Below, one piece after another: positions 22,529 through 36,465 of a DNA stretch of 64,000 nucleotides. The stretch is from Sycobia sp. Sy_11 (lineage: Eukaryota > Arthropoda > Insecta > Hymenoptera > Epichrysomallidae). Location of the stretch: assembly GCA_018907035.1 (NCBI GenBank), contig JACCIC010000001.1, positions 5,190,001 to 5,254,000 of the forward strand. Direction: 5' to 3'. The notes beneath the pieces are model-generated. The model saw nothing but the letters and a program-made list of their open reading frames with translations, did no database searches and was not told where the DNA came from. Within the stretch, counting starts at the first letter, position 1; the number at the start of each line of letters is the position of its first letter. The position numbers and the translations under genes are program-made.

Positions 22529-22713
22529 TTAAATATAATTAATATTTCATTGGTTCGAAGTTGGCTGATAACGGACCGGATATTACACCTAATATATAAC
22601 TTAACGTGAATAATATTAAGGTTGTTCATTGAAATTCATTATTGTTAACAGACTATTTAGCTCACTTTCTTCTCAATTATTGCTGTCGTGTCAAGTTCGT
22701 TGTCAAGTGAAAA

Positions 22714-25700
22714 ATGTTTCACTACAAAACAAAGTTATTTTTTTACATAATATTTAGTCTATATTTTATGAGTTATGGTAAGAAATAGTGTTACTGTTAA
22801 AATAATTATTAGAGCATATAATCATTATTATCACTGTACTAACGGTGTTTAATGGAATATGATTAATTTTTTGATTTTTAAATGACATTTATTGTAAAAG
22901 TCGTACTATGTACATATAGTATAAGGTACTTATAAAAATCTGTAGCACTGGAGAAATTTTGAATCTAAGATTCTTGAGTATTCTTAATTGTCAGTATATT
23001 ATACTTTATAGCCAATTAAATAAAAAAAAGAGATAGCGTTTTGCCTTCGGAGATTATAAATCAAAATGAAGAATCATTTATATCAAAATGGCCAATAATT
23101 TATATCACAATTAATTGTATAAACAGTCTCTGCACCAGAATGGCATACAAAGTTCAAAACAAAAATACAAAAAATCGAATAATAAATTTTAAACAACAGT
23201 AAATTAACGGTTTCGGTAACTTATCGAAAGAGTTATTTCCCTGTAAAAGAATAATTTAAGCATTAATCTCAATACAGTTTTTGTGTATATTCAATAAAAT
23301 AAAAAGAAAGGATAAATTTGGAATATAGAATTATAATTACTCAGAAATCATTGGGAAGTTTTGGAAAACTATCCATTTTTTGTAATGTTAAGCAGTTTCC
23401 TCAAGGTTTTCGTAACTATTATTGCATTATTGTTTTAGTACTGTATTTCTCAATTTTTAAATTAAACAATGAAACAGCTTCGTCTAAAAAAGTCAAATCG
23501 GTATAAAGTCTTTATGTTGCTAAATTTTTGAGGATAATCTGTCAATAACTATCATTGAAATCTATTTATTCAGAATTTCAAAAAGGCAATAAAATCACCA
23601 ATAAATACTACGTGTGGTATCAAACTCTTATCTTGTAATCATGTTTTTTTTCTTGAAGAAGAATGCTGTAACAGCTGCTTCTAACTATTTCTATGAAGAA
23701 ATTATTTGTATCTATACAACTATAAAAGTAATTTAATTTTATTTTTACTACTAAAAATAAGTCAAAGAAGCTTAAAATTGTTTTTATGATCACAAAAAAA
23801 ATTTCTGTTAAAAGAATACAGCAAAAGAATTATAATTCTTAGCATACAATTCATGCCTTTTCTGTAAAGGAGTTACAATGATCAACCAGTTACATATTAC
23901 TTATTAGAACGTTTCTTTGATCTGATAATAAAATATAGTTTTCTTTGTTCGGAACAGTATTTTCTATTTAATAATCAATTAACCGAACTAAATCTCAATC
24001 TTTCGGTTGTAACAGACAAACCAATCTCCTAGTTCTGCGTCTAAGTATCACAAATACAGATACCATGAATTTATTGTACTATTATATTCAAATTTAAAAT
24101 ACTTATCTGCACCATTACCATTAAGCCTGTACACAATATAAACCATAGAAAAAGAACAACACACTTGCAGACTTAAGGAAGAAAATCTTTTTTTCCATCT
24201 GTCTAATTGATTAAGTACTTCACCTTTTCATACATGATATTATTTATTCTACTCATTAGACATATTACCTTATCCATATATCGCAAGCTATTTATAATCT
24301 TATATATTTATATGGCATGTTAAACTAATGTTATAAAAAATGCATGAATTTTGCAGTTTGTTTTCTATACATGGAAAATCCTATGCATGCAATTTACAGA
24401 AATAAATAAAAAGCTTCGACAATACAGTTTTTATACTGCAGTTTCAGCTCTATACATGGAAAATATAAGAGGTGGTCAAACTGCAAATGATTTGTCTTTG
24501 TTATATAACATTGTGATTTTGAAGACACGACTTACTTGGACGCATTTCGAGCTGCAATGTAGCGGCGGAATGATCTCTGAACGATTAGCACTAACTGCTG
24601 CTCAATGCTTTGTACAAAATGTTGGGAAAATGAAGAATTATACATTTTTCATTTCTGCAGGTTTGACTCATATAGATAGTACCAATAAAATTACTGAAGT
24701 TATCCATAAAATTTATATGCCCCATTACAAACCAAAGTTTTCCAGTAATGATATTGCAGTATCGCAGGTGAGATTATCTAAATTATAATTATCAAATTTT
24801 TAAATAATAATTATTTTCATATCAGTACATAAATATGTTCGTATTATTGTATAAGTTCTTTGGTAAACTCGAGCTATTCCCTTGAGTATATTATAGATAA
24901 AGATATTTTGCAGAAATTATTGATTTTTTGGATGATATGAAAATAATTTTCATAATTTACAAAGTTAAATTTTCATGATTTTTTGTTCGATATAGAAATA
25001 AATTGCATAATAAATCTCAAATGATACAATGGAACCTGTAATAGTATAAAAAAAGAATTTTTTGTAATATATATCTTTTTAGATTAACTCTCACAATACA
25101 ATGTAACCTCTGCTATTTGTAATTTATATTTACACTAATCGTATTATATTTAAAATATAATTTAAATTTGAAATTCTTAGAGATAGTTTAGAAAAATACG
25201 TAGTTAAAATTAAAAAAAGGATATAACATCAAATAGAATTCGTAAAATATAAGATACAATAATTATACAATTGTTTTTTTTAATATTTTGTTCTTTTCAA
25301 TGCATGCAATACACACAAAAAAAATTAATCTGAAGTTATGAGAACCTACCTTTGTTTTGACAACATGATTAAATATTTATACGATTAAATATTTAATGTA
25401 ATTATTTATTGTACGATTAAATGTTCTATGATTCAAGATTTTAATAATGAAAATTAATCAGATTACATAGTTTAAGCGTCCTAAGGTTAATGACTAAGAC
25501 ATATTTGCCATTTGGCAAAAGATAATCAAAACAAATTTTTTAATGAATATTATAAAGATTAGCCATGCATATGATACTAATTTTTTGAAATGCATCAACG
25601 GAGGAGGCAGGACACGTGCTATTTTTCGAGACTTCGACCGAGCGCAACGGATAAATCAAAATTAGAATTCGAGCTTGTTGGCAAGAGCGAATTCCTAGCA

Positions 25701-27216
25701 ATTGCAATGTAGTTTTTCTTCGATGTGCTTGCATTTGCTCCAATTATTTCGAACATTATTTATATACTTCTCTCTCAGCTAACTAAACGCGATTGCACTT
25801 GCGAAAATTTCGTCAACATGTGACTCCTTTTATATTACAAATTGGTTGGTTGTCTGTAAAAAGTAGACGTGAATTTCTCATAGTCTCACTTGCCTTTTCC
25901 ATAATTACTACTAGAAATTCTACTTGTCTTTTTTCTAAGTTCACACAAATTTGTTCTCTGAACTCATTTAGACGATTTTCAAGAAATCAACCTCAGGCCC
26001 TGCTCTTTTCAAAAAAATGTACTTAATTCATTAAAGGTTCTTTTGTTATTCGATGATTAATGCTAATCAATACATAACTTCAATGAATTAAGACAATTAT
26101 TACAAGTGCTAATTTATTAGCATCATTTATCAAATGTTACCCGTCCGATTATTAATTATTTTGACCGATAACTCATCATTTGATTCACATAATAAAATGA
26201 ATGGAGTGGTGCATACCCTAAAAAGATGATGACTTCTTCTAACGCGGTATTTGAATTCTATTAAAAATATGAAACAAGGTATTTTACCGTTCTATAAGAC
26301 AGCAGAAAAAATTTAGAGTTAATTATCGAATATAAGAGTGGGGATAATACTAAAGTCTAATAATTTATCGTAATAACTTTTATAGAGAATTAGTTTATTT
26401 AATATTTAAAAAAATATAATCTTTGTTTTCACTTAACTTTATAAATTAATATTAATTTTATCTTTACGATAGAATAATAAAATAGCATAAGGCACTTATG
26501 CACTATTTGGATCCATCAATTTGATAACAATACCAATATATTTTTAATCTGAAGAACAAAAGAATAAAGATAAATTTGTTTTTTAATCACAATATGATCA
26601 GCTTAAATTATAAATAATGAGAAAATTTGTACTTTTAGTCCGTCAATAAACTCATAAAATTGAATAACAACTGGGTAATTAGTAATTTAGCATTACCGTA
26701 TCCTGAACAATCATTTATTTCGGAAGAAGGTGTGGTGGCTGGATTTGGACATAATACGGTCCATATTGAAATTAATCCCGTCACTGGAGCAGAAGAAATA
26801 CGTACAGGAAATTCAAGTGGTGTATTAAAATATGGTAATGTTACAATTATAGATAACAATACCTGCCAATTCAACCACCCTTCTTTTATGAGAGATAAGC
26901 AAATATGTGGAATAATGTTACCTACTGTACCAGGAGAACCGGCGGGTATTTGCGCGGTAAGAAAATTTGATTAACACTATACATTGCTTTACTAAATAAA
27001 TAAGAGTAGAAAAATGTTCTTATAAAATCAGTTCCTTGTACAATAGTTAACCAAAATTATCTTTATGTTTCTTTTTACCCTTGCTTTATAAAACTTGTCA
27101 TAACAGATAAAACATATTCAAAGCTACAGATGCGTACTGCAATTTTCAATGCTATAATAGAAGACATTTAAATTAGTCATTATAAAGCATAACAAGATTG
27201 AAATATATTTTTTATA

Positions 27217-27266
<50 letters not shown>

Positions 27267-27822
27267 TACTATAATCTAATATATTATACATATTCTTTTA
27301 TATAATATAAATAAAAAAACAGATGATACAAGATTAAATTATATTTCTTGCCCATTTAGTGTAAACAAATTTTCACTTTTTCTTTCTAGTAAAAAAAAAC
27401 GTAAAGAACGCGAAAAACTCTTCTCGCTTTTCTGTTGAAAGAATATTTTTGTACGAAGAGTATAAAATAGAGAGGCACAATAATTTTCTTTTAGCAAATT
27501 CCGTCTTCTGTGACTACAAAATCGCTTATTATATACTTCGATTCAATAAGACACTTTTTTTTTCATGGTATCTACAATTATAGATAACTTTCTTCCATTG
27601 CCTGCTTACATGAAAAATAATCTTTTATAGTTTGACACTGGCGCACCACTTGTTGTCGATGGAAAAATCGTGGGAATTGCATCCATAAGAAATGAAAATT
27701 GCGATGATACCGTCAAGGGTTCCATCTATACCAAGGTATCACATTATATCAGATTCATTGAAGCAATTATTGCAGGAACTCCATTACGGGGAACTTACTC
27801 CTATATCAATAGTATACACTAA
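22714..27822 (+). CDS. SPL3: secreted S1 serine protease homologue, His57 to Gln and Ser195 to Thr, 299 residues
   Basis: Four exons: 22714-22777, 24442-24767, 26639-26956 and 27631-27822, with GT-AG introns in phases 1, 0 and 0. Exon 1 encodes a hydrophobic signal peptide (LFFYIIFSLYFMSYG region). The mature N-terminus is LYMENIRGG. The catalytic His is replaced in TAAQC (Gln76), Asp125 is kept in NDIAV, and the serine motif reads FDTGAP, with Thr239 at the Ser195 position and Phe at Gly193. One cysteine conserved in the other four paralogues (RGCIYT) is Ser here (KGSIYT). Two of three triad residues are lost, so hydrolysis is very unlikely, yet the frame and splice sites are intact. Exon 3 stays close to SPL1 and SPL2 (for example GEPAGIC and LKYGNVTIIDN). 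The poly(A) signal is at 27911-27916. Confidence 0.88.
25540..26030. other. GC-richer segment within SPL3 intron 2
   Basis: This part of the intron is less AT-rich than its flanks and has open frames on both strands of about 70 residues. I could not match either to a family. A degraded transposon is possible. Confidence 0.25.
27224..27265. repeat. (TA)n microsatellite
   Basis: About 20 TA units in SPL3 intron 3. Confidence 0.95.
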
Positions 27823-27916
27823 TTGTACATTTGTATTTATTCAATTTTCGTTGAACTACACCGAGACTTCTAATGTCAAAGTGATTCTGAAATAGAAACG
27901 TCTTAGTCATAATAAA

Positions 27917-30236
27917 ACTGAAGTAGTAAGTCTTTTGAAACTATGTAATACTGATGAGCATATGAGATACGGATGGCGGAGTATTCCACCTATATATATT
28001 TCACCTATACCTAATGCTTTCCCATTCTCAAGATATCCATAGTTTAAAAACCCAAGAAACATATACGTAGTTTCTAAATTATTGTCTGCTGTAGTTTAGA
28101 TGATTCTGTGTGTTTTATTATATTTTCATAAAACTTATTCTTTTCATTAAGCTAGCGGTAAAAGAAAAAAATTTTATTTAATAATTCCTGTAACTACATA
28201 ATATGTCCGCTGTAAATGACATTCATTTGTAAGTAAGAAAATACCATATTTTAATAACTTAAGTGTGAAATAAAATTTTATAATTATTTGTAATGCAAAT
28301 AATTATTACTAATGGTAGTTTAAATGTAACATTCTTAAAATATAAAAAAGTATCTAGAAAAGAATATAGTTTATACTAAACACAGTTAGCTTACATGAAT
28401 GTTTGATATATTTTGCAGTTCTATACAGAAATTTAGAAGCAATGGCACTTGGCAATGGCTTTCTGTCCGAGCCTTCCAGATTATGAATTCATGTATCCAT
28501 AATTATTAGTTACATCTAAAAGACGTATATTTTAAAAAGATTAAATATTGAATTTAATATTTTTATTATCCTTTTTATTTTTATTCTAGTTTTTTTTGCT
28601 AATAAGGTAGGTGCTACTCATTTTTGTGACGTATCAATATAAATTAAAGAGTTATTGATCGGTATTTGAATTTGATCTTTTAATAGCACAGTCACGATAC
28701 TTTTATCTGTATAATATTATAAAATTTCATAAGATTAACGAATAGAGTTATGTAGTAATAAAACGAAAAATTAGCTTATTCACAACAATGAATTCACTGT
28801 ATTAATTTGATCCATAAGCGAGTACTGTCAAGAAGTAAATAATCGATAGGCGTAATGGCACACATCTATTCTAACATACTTTTTGAGGGGAGGAGTGCTG
28901 GAATATAGAAGTTTGTTATAATATACAAAGAACAGGGAGATCATCTTTGAAAAAATGATAGTAAAAAATAGTTCCTACTTTATGAACATAAGGAATATAT
29001 TTGTTTCTTCTTTAGCAGGATATAGTTCGTGTGTAAATTATTTCCATATAATGGAAGAAATCATTAATACTTAGAGATATTTTTACAGCCTCCTTATTCA
29101 AAATAACTGAATATCCTTTTTATCGCAAATTATTATTGTCCGCAGAAAATTCTTAAAATTTCTTTTTGACTAGATCAAGGAAATTTAAGCTCAGGCAGAA
29201 ACAATGCAACTTCGGAAGGTAAGCAATTTATCATGCTTAAAAATCAAGACACTCCCATACATTGTTTTTTTTGTGTTTAGAATCTTTCTGGATAAGTATC
29301 GGTTTACGATGACTTTTAAAATAGTTCATCATTATAGCGGATTATTGTTTGCTTATATTAACACCTATTATATACAAATGAATTTAATTGGCAATAGGTA
29401 AAAGCAATGCATTTTCTAAAATAGATTCAATCGATGATTCATTAGTACTCTTCTTTTAATTGTTATTTATTATTCAAATTGAAAAGATTCCTCTAACTAC
29501 AGAATATTCACGATTGTTAGTAAGAAAATATAATATATTAAGAATTTTGGGATTGGAAGTCATTATACCCTAAATTTTCTTAGCACTGACTATTGAGATA
29601 TTCTGGTTATTTCATTCAATATCGATTAAATCTATTACACCAATACATTTTAGATTATGGGTGGTGCGAGATAGCGAGATAGGTTGTGCGAGAGCTGGAA
29701 ATGCGTGCATTTAATAAATATTTTTATATTATAATTTTTATTATTTGTATTATACGCGAAGGGACGGTGTTTTGTTACAAACATTAGTTCTTGAATCCTA
29801 TCAGTCTATGTGTCACTTTTTCTCCAATGCCCGAATGATAACTTCGGTCAAAACAATCATTCTTTGTAAAAAATAAATGTTGCTTTCTACTATAGTATTG
29901 TAAAATAAACTGCTCAAAATTTTCAACACACTGCTTGACGTCTTTATTGCTTTTAGTATACAAGATACTTTTATTTTAATATGAATGTCTCATGTGAAAT
30001 TAAAATAATATTATTCATTTCAATTGTGCATTTATTATTTTATGAGTATATTTTCTATGATATGGAGCGTACAACCTTGTTTTTCTTGAAATGAAGATAA
30101 TTTTCTTATCTCTCCAGTTTTATCATTATTTTTCTTAACGTTACAGTCGTATCGTAACTTAACTCAAAATAATTCATTTAACGTTTTTATTTGCATATAA
30201 TAATCTCTTACAAGAATATTTTTACATTTAAGACCT
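27917..30236. other. SPL3-SPL4 intergenic DNA
   Basis: AT-rich sequence. Short frames occur (for example 29204-29401) but have no family resemblance or splice-consistent partners. No gene is supported. Confidence 0.45.
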
Positions 30237-30430
30237 ATAATGGCTTAATCTTTAAAGCAAAGGAGTTGTAATTCGATTGCCCGAGTTTATACCCCGGTAG
30301 CAGTTGAATACCCAGAGCATCTCTATAAAAAATGTACATATGATCGGTTTACAACAAAAACCGTAGTTCTCCGTCGCTGATTAATGCCATTATTGAAAAT
30401 ATCAGTAGAGTAGCGCTTAATAATAAAAAT
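30237..30430 (+). mobile_element. Old, degenerate tRNA-derived SINE
   Basis: It begins TAATGGCTTAATC, has a B-box-like CCGAGTTTATACCCCGG, and later TCCGTCGCTGATTA, the signature of the SINE family body. It ends in an A-rich AATAAAAATAAAAA. It is much more diverged than the copies at 19.2 and 61.3 kb. It lies about 340 bp upstream of SPL4. Confidence 0.65.
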
Positions 30431-30766
30431 AAAAATTATTATACTTAACCCCAATAATTTAAATAATTCATACGTACGTTCCATTTCCAAATAATTAAAT
30501 TAAATAAATTCAAATGTTAATTTATACTTTTACATAAACTGATAACTTGTAAAGACATAGTTAAAAGCTTCATCATAATGAAATTAGATACTTATGTGAA
30601 ATATTTTCTATAAAGTAATATGCACTATATAGACATTAGGAAAACAGTTTTCTATCAGTAATGTAAAAATTTAGAACTTTCTATCGAACGTGCTTTTGTT
30701 CAGAATTCATAGCTGTTATTGTATATATTTATGCGAATCAATAACTTATGAATGTATATCGAATAA

Positions 30767-31357
30767 ATGGCTTACTATCAAAGAATATTCATAGATTGTA
30801 CAGTAATTATTGTAAGCTTTCTTTATTACGGTAAGTCCTTTGGAGTAATAATAATATAGTAATCTAAAAAATGTATACCATTATTAAATATTAGTATACT
30901 AATATATAAATGATGGATTATATTGTATTGGTAACAGTTTTCCAGTGACTAAATAATTGCTAATTATATGCATGGCAAAGTGTATTTGCTTATCGGCACA
31001 AGAGTGAAGTTATTTTTGATGTATTAGACTGACCTTATATTAAATGTGACCTTATATGTAAACACGCTAACGAGTACGTTAGAAAACAATTAATTTCACG
31101 ATGCATAAAGTTGGTTATTTTCATTAACACCTGGAAAACCTTCGAAAAATAGACTATTTATTATTTATAAAAATATTTTTTACTATAAAAGTTTATTATC
31201 ATAAAATATTATTATCTTATTATATTATAATAGTATATTATGAGACTAATTTGTAGAGTGAGCCCTTTTTCATAAAAAGTAATTATGTCATTAAACAGCA
31301 ATTTGGATGGAAATTTGGATTTTTAAACTTGGATAATATATATATATATTTAAACTT

Positions 31358-31405
<48 letters not shown>

Positions 31406-33201
31406 AGTCATACCTAGATTATCTTCTGAGGCTTTCTTTTGAATAATTTCAATTCGAACGCTCATTATATTATTGATAAGTTACCTTACTTTTTACCAGA
31501 ATTTATATGCTTCGAACGAATTCATATAGAATATATAACTCATATAGTTCATTTAGAACTATACGTAAAACTATATTATAGACGATTTTTATAGTTATAT
31601 AACGCTATATTGAAGATCTGATAGTAATTTTTCGTTATATTTTCAATTATTATTTAAAATATCTTTGGAATGGTAGATTCATAGATTGCCAGTAATTAAG
31701 AGCTACCTTAAAATTAATCGGTAGGGCTTGGGTCGACCGGTACCCTAACTCTAGTATTAGCTTTAGAGGTCATACAACATTCTAATATAGAATTTTTCAA
31801 CTCAGTTTTTGTTACAAAAATACTTCAATATTGTGTAGTTGGTTTTATTAAAAAAAATAAAATATGAAATTATATTTATTTTTAAATACACGCAAAATCG
31901 CAAAATCATCTTCTACATTATCAGTAACTAACCAACCTAAATCGATAATTATTATTATTATTATTTTGTAAAATCTCCAAGTTTATCATTTCAGCTTCAG
32001 CTTTGAACACGGAGTTTATCATCGGTGGTGAATATGCAGATGAATATAGTTTTCAATATACTGTCGCAATTTTAAGGAGAGTAAATTTAACATCTCCTTA
32101 TCAACTTTATTGCGGTGGTAGTATTCTCTCTGAAAAATTTGCAATATCAGCTGCTCACTGCTTTATCTTCAACGTCACTCATATGAAGCCGTACACGTAT
32201 TTCGTCAGGGCTGGTACGAATAATTTGCTTAGTAAAGAGAACGAAATTATTGTACTTATTGATATGATTTTTACACCATATTACGAATCCTGGTATTCTA
32301 TTAACGACATCGCTGTGCTAAAGGTAACTGTATTCAAACTTATAATTACAAATAGATTTTAACAAGGGCGTAACTGCAGAAACGTCAACCTAGGTTATAT
32401 TCAACAGAACAGATTAAAAATGAAATAATAAAGAATGATAATAACGCTGATAATGGGCAATGACTTTCAATTTAAAAATCTGCATATTTTGACTTTCTAG
32501 CTGAAAGAAAACTTAGGTTTGGAAAATAATCGGAATTTGAAGAAACTCGATGTACCCAAATCCATCGAAGCATTAGCTGGTAAGAAAGGCGTAGTAACTG
32601 GATTTGGATTTATTATGGTTACATTAGAAAAGAATGCAACTACGAATAATTATGATATAGTAGGCGGCAGAACAGACTATTTAATGAAATATGGAAATGT
32701 TACAATTACCGATGATCATACTTGTAAAAAATCATATCGTCATGTTATCCATGATATGCAATTTTGTGGTGTAATGGAGTCGTGCAAGCTTGGTGAATCT
32801 GCGGGTATTTGTGTAGTAAGATTAATTTTTGTTTTAAAATATACAAAGAAAATCGAATACATGTACACTAACATGAAAGTGCAACTTTTTAAACTCATTA
32901 ATTTTCTAATATAATATTCTGCAGTAATATAATTTTTGTTCAATAAGTTAATTAAGTACTAATTTTTTAGAACTTTCAGTAATATAATATCTATATATTT
33001 TTATAGTGCGACAGTGGTGATCCTCTTGTTATTAATGGTACTATTATTGGAATTGCATCCAGAAGTTCTGTACATTGCAATGACGCTCAGCGAGGATGCC
33101 TGTATACTAAAGTACCATATTATAAAAACTTTATTCAGGCCATACTTGGAGGAGTACGTCTTCCAGAAACTTTCACCTACTTCAATCATGCACTAAGCTA
33201 A
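30767..33201 (+). CDS. SPL4: secreted S1 protease-like protein, triad present, Gly193 to Cys, 300 residues
   Basis: Four exons: 30767-30830, 31995-32323, 32501-32815 and 33007-33201. Exon 1 gives a signal peptide (MAYYQRIFIDCTVIIVSFLYY). The mature start is near ALNTEFIIGG, which keeps an IVGG-like FIIGG but has no Arg or Lys before it, so trypsin-type activation is absent. His76 (SAAHC), Asp126 (NDIAV) and Ser239 (CDSGDP) form a complete triad. Position 193, the oxyanion-hole Gly, is Cys, and Gly197 is Asp. Residue 189 is Gly. Trp215 and Gly216 are replaced (IASRSS). Activity is therefore uncertain. The extra Cys may pair with the Cys of RGCLYT; that is inference. A poly(A) signal lies at 33359-33364. 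It is most similar to SPL5. Confidence 0.9.
31361..31402. repeat. (TA)n microsatellite with local tandem duplication
   Basis: The word TTTAAACTTGGATA followed by TA units occurs twice (from about 31323 and 31349), the second with about 20 TA units. It lies in SPL4 intron 1. Confidence 0.9.
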
Positions 33202-33889
33202 GGGTTAAGCTGTTATCATTGAAATATTATAAAAATATTGTAGATATATTTCAATATTGACGAGGAGACATATCTCGAAATCGTTTTTGTATCGTATTAT
33301 TTTCGAATTATGTCGAATAGTCGTATGTGCTTTATTAATCAGAAAATAGTAGTATATCAATAAAAAATTATTACTTTGATCACCGTTTAAGTAATTTTTA
33401 CAACACTAATATAAACTGTAAAATACTGAATTTCACCGCACCATATTATACATACGTATATGCCTGATTATTTTTATGCAATGCTCGTATAACGTACAAT
33501 GATCGTCTTATCTACAGCTTGAAGTAATAATAATATTATACGATTATGTGACCAATAAAAATGTCAGATGACAGAATTCTTTTCTATTTCAGCAGTACCA
33601 ACGTTGCAACTTTTTGTTAATTGCAAGATAATATGAACATGCATGAAAGTTCATATTGATAATTTGATACATTCAAATAGTTCATGTGTTACCTCATGAG
33701 ACAATTGATTTCAGTACGAAATCGATAAATGAAGAAGTAGGATAAATGAGTAAAACATGTGAGTAAAATAGGAAAAGAAAAACTCGTGAAAAATGGCTAA
33801 TTTTTCATAGCAAGAGTACAAAGAACAATTTTATTATTACATCTTAAGTTACTATTGAAAAAACAATGTTTCTAAGTTATCAATTAAAT

Positions 33890-33892
<3 letters not shown>

Positions 33893-33942
<50 letters not shown>
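33893..33942. repeat. (TA)n microsatellite
   Basis: About 25 uninterrupted TA units downstream of SPL4. Confidence 0.95.
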
Positions 33943-33944
<2 letters not shown>

Positions 33945-34225
33945 CAATATTGTATAGTTATAATATATTGCAGGATATATTTTAATTGGTTTTGTCATTA
34001 GGTGTGGAGGAATTTGGTATTTTGCTCACGCAACATAAAAAGATAAAATTATATTTTTCTCACTGAGAAGGAGAAAGTCAACTCACCTAAGAACCAATTT
34101 TCTCTAGGAGGTGAAAAATATAATTAACATAATAAGAAATAGACATGTAAAACCTGATTTATTTAAATCGGTTTTTGTTCCTTTTATTTTTAACTCAATG
34201 TTGTATAATTAAATATCCCCATTTG

Positions 34226-34228
<3 letters not shown>

Positions 34229-34275
<47 letters not shown>
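34229..34275. repeat. (TA)n microsatellite
   Basis: About 23 TA units, some 290 bp after the previous array. Confidence 0.95.
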
Positions 34276-34280
<5 letters not shown>

Positions 34281-35354
34281 TTGTGGATATATTACTTTTA
34301 CGTACGTCCGCTAGTTCAAAAAGAATTTATCTGGCTTTGAAACATAATAATCTTAAGAATTTAGTAATGTAATACTCATTTTAATTAATATTATTATTAA
34401 CTTAGTCAATTTTTCAGAACATTATGTACATGTCAGATATGACTGTACTGAATAGGCCATCCTTCTTCTGTATGAGAAACAGAACTGTCAGCTAGATCGT
34501 AATTAGCTATATATATTTGAAAAAATTTTAAAATATTATTTATTGGTTAGCTCAGGAAAATAATTTTATAATTTGACCTATAATATAAGCATACTAATAT
34601 AATATATATACATTATTACATCATTACATAATTACATGCATTACTTTTTATTATGTACTATTATTTTTTTGTTCATTATAATATAAAGTTACCAGCTGTA
34701 CGAATGTACCATCAAATTAGATGCATTTTGCATTGACGTACTGATTTCGTTGATATTATACTGATTTGTTATTGCTTGAAATTTTTTGATTATAGTATTA
34801 GTAATGTTCCAGAATCGATGAGACTATTTCGTTATATTTAATCTTCAACGTAGTTTTATAACTATTAAATAAAGAGTTAAACTTTAAGGGATAATAAATC
34901 CTACTCTCTGAACATCAATTCTTATGTAGTATTGAATAGAACTTGAAAATCACAAGTATTTATTAAAATCACAAGACTCATAATTTTTTCACTCAGTGCA
35001 CGGTAATCTTTTTAAGACTTACTTACTTACTAATGCAACTAGCTCATACGCTGAAGACTAGAAGAACAAAGGAAATACACGTAACACTTGGATCAAACTA
35101 ATCTGCAGCATTTATTCAGTCTTATTTAGTTTTATAATATTTTTTAATGATTTAATTCAACCAAATCTGTTGAATATGTTCAAAGCAGCCATTGTGAAAA
35201 AACTGTAAAATTCAAAAAATTAATTACTCGAAAATACAACGAAGGGAAAGATAGATTATTGCTGTTAGAAAGATTTAATTAAATGAAAATTAAACAAATG
35301 GTAAAATTTTATGTATCCTTATAAATAATAGTATCGTAAACAAATTTAATGTTT

Positions 35355-35533
35355 GAGAATTACTATGGCTTTATCGCTAGACGGAAAGACGGGTAACTTG
35401 GTAATTCGAGTTCAAGTCCCGGTCTCGATTGATTAACACAAGCACCTGACCTGAGAACACGACCTCCGTCCCTGATTAGGACCAATAGGTGGAGGGATAA
35501 CGAGAACGATATTATATAACATGAAAAAAAGAA
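35355..35533 (+). mobile_element. tRNA-derived SINE, diverged, full length
   Basis: It begins GAGAATTACTATGGCT, aligning with GAGGCCTACGATGGCT of the younger copies. It has a B box GAGTTCAAGTCCCG, the body word CCTCCGTCCCTGATTAG and an A-rich tail (ATGAAAAAAAGAAA). A probable 7-nt duplication AATGTTT flanks it (35348-35354 and 35534-35540). It lies upstream of SPL5. Confidence 0.8.
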
Positions 35534-36465
35534 AATGTTTCGTAGGCGAGTTCTGATAAATATTCTAAAATACTTTAAAACACAAAAAATTATTATTAAC
35601 TTGGCAAAATAATGCTAGTGCTATAATAATTCTTAAGTATGGTAATACAGTGTAAAATATAATATCTTGTGTAGCGTCAGGTATAACAGCTCTTCTAACT
35701 TGATATGTCAGTTTTTCTCAAAATTTAAGCAACTATATTTTCTATTCGCTACGTACTACCGTTGGATTATCTGTTAAGTAAATATGTTATTAGTATGACC
35801 ACTTAATCAAATTCAAATTTAGTATAAAAAATTACGTCAATTCAGAAATAATTATCTATATTAAAGAGGCATAAATTTTATTGTGCGTCGTCAGGTTGGC
35901 TTGTCATATCTGTCACTAAAAATGGAAAATTCGAACAAACGTTTATATACGAATTAAGCATGTTGTCATTCTAGACGATAATACAACCACAAATAATTTA
36001 AATACTTCATAATTAAATAGAAAAAGATAATATTATAATATAGTTTTAAATATAATACGCTCTTTTTTTATTAATATCTTTTGTTTTGCGAGTTTTTCAC
36101 ATCATTTTATATCGTTGATTTTTGCATCCAATCATGATCCCTCGATCATTTTAGTGAAAAAAGACAAATTGAGAGACTACATTATTTCACTCAATTAAGG
36201 AGTTAATTTTGAAAGCATCGCTTATCTTTACTTCCTTTTCATTGTCAATTCTTCTATTAGCCATTTTAATCATATGATAACTTTCAAAAATATTTTGACT
36301 TTCGTAATTGAACTTAATATCTTGTAACAATCGTAAGGCACTTATTAAATTATACAGATATTTTAATGAAGTTGATAAAATATGTTCTTCATATAAATAT
36401 AATTGATACTATACTAGATATGCCGCTTTATATTGTACTGCATATAGCCATATACTATAACAAAA

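Larger units (their letters stand above)
33365..35347. other. SPL4-SPL5 intergenic DNA
   Basis: AT-rich sequence with two long (TA)n arrays (listed separately). No gene seen. Confidence 0.5.
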
